Assembly: GCF_023913755.1 (NCBI RefSeq)
Contig: NZ_JAMXBJ010000032.1
Span: 1 to 43,787 of the forward strand
DNA: 43,787 nucleotides
Source: Pseudarthrobacter cellobiosi
GTDB taxonomy: Bacteria > Actinomycetota > Actinomycetes > Actinomycetales > Micrococcaceae
Direction of reading: 5' to 3'
The position numbers were made by a program, and so were the translations under genes. Below are positions 43,630 through 43,787 of this stretch, piece after piece. The notes below the pieces were generated by a model, which was given only the letters and a program-made list of their open reading frames with translations, ran no database searches and was not told the origin of the DNA. Within the stretch, counting starts at the first letter, position 1, and each line of letters starts with the position of its first letter.

Positions 43630-43787
43630 ATGGAAAATAGTGCAAACATCGACGGCGGCCTCCGGGAACGCAAGCGCCAGCAGACGCGCCAGTCTGTCAC
43701 CGCCGCCGCGCGCTCGTTGACCGCGGCCAAAGGGCTCAACGGCTTAACGGTCGAGGAGGTCTGCGAAGAAGTGGGCATCTCCCGCCG
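43630..43787 (+). CDS. TetR/AcrR family regulator (N-terminal part; runs off the window)
   Basis: The first 52 codons of a DNA-binding regulator. After a 10-residue lead (MENSANIDGG) comes the start of a TetR helix-turn-helix: LRERKRQQTRQSVTAAARSL, GLNGLTVEEVCEEVGISR. The ATG at 43630 lies ten bases after the right half of an inverted repeat that is probably its own operator. The ligand-binding part, and so its targets, lie beyond the window. Confidence 0.85.
   Translation, partial: MENSANIDGGLRERKRQQTRQSVTAAARSLTAAKGLNGLTVEEVCEEVGISR

Overview
The window looks like a chromosomal segment of a high-GC actinobacterium of the family Micrococcaceae, most likely Arthrobacter or Pseudarthrobacter. 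The evidence is very high GC at third codon positions, many GTG starts, several apparently leaderless genes with a TANNNT box 6-7 nt before the start codon, and actinobacteria-specific families (Rpf, WhiB, DUF3499, DUF4245, DUF5719, TIGR03089). Gene order recalls conserved mycobacterial blocks around Rv1002c-Rv1011, Rv3248c-Rv3277 and Rv1098c-Rv1100; this comparison is from memory. I see no tRNA, rRNA, CRISPR array, transposase or phage gene. This is mostly core genome.

Layout. 1-556: non-coding, repeat-rich DNA with a large imperfect inverted repeat. 557-6776 (minus): tatD, rpf, rsmA/ksgA, ispE and an Uup-like ABC-F ATPase. 6940-11949 (plus): MoxR ATPase, DUF58 protein and membrane transglutaminase, an envelope-associated module. 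12032-13531 (minus): succinate-semialdehyde dehydrogenase. 13706-16394: rsmI and a protein O-mannosyltransferase gene, divergent, apparently both leaderless. 16461-17906: an acyl-CoA synthetase gene lacking its C-terminal domain. 17927-21006: three membrane proteins (DUF1461/TIGR01906, SpoIIM-like, RDD). 21037-24634: L,D-transpeptidase, ahcY, Trm112 and DUF3499. 24755-30782: a zincin-like protein without its zinc motif, DUF5719, a 1110-residue glycosyltransferase/membrane fusion and a WhiB regulator. 31195-38409: TIGR03089, GtrA, purK-purE, LCP ligase, manA and a FemAB transferase. 38392-39439: a decayed DUF559-like nuclease gene bracketed by copies of one palindromic repeat. 39450-43494: glpX, DUF4245, carbonic anhydrase and fumC. 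43630-end: the start of a TetR-type regulator with a likely autoregulatory operator.

Many of the genes serve the cell envelope: isoprenoid precursors (ispE), peptidoglycan remodelling (Rpf, L,D-transpeptidase), cross-bridge synthesis (FemAB), polymer attachment (LCP), mannose supply and transfer (manA, O-mannosyltransferase, GT2, GtrA). Central metabolism (fumC, glpX, gabD, purK/E, ahcY) and ribosome or tRNA maturation (rsmA, rsmI, Trm112) fill the rest.

The most unusual signals are non-coding: a roughly 365-bp dyad element at the left end whose two arms carry hairpins with a compensatory base-pair swap, and a palindromic repeat family around the nuclease pseudogene that supplies the stop codons of two unrelated reading frames. 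I found no clear new defence or mobile system.
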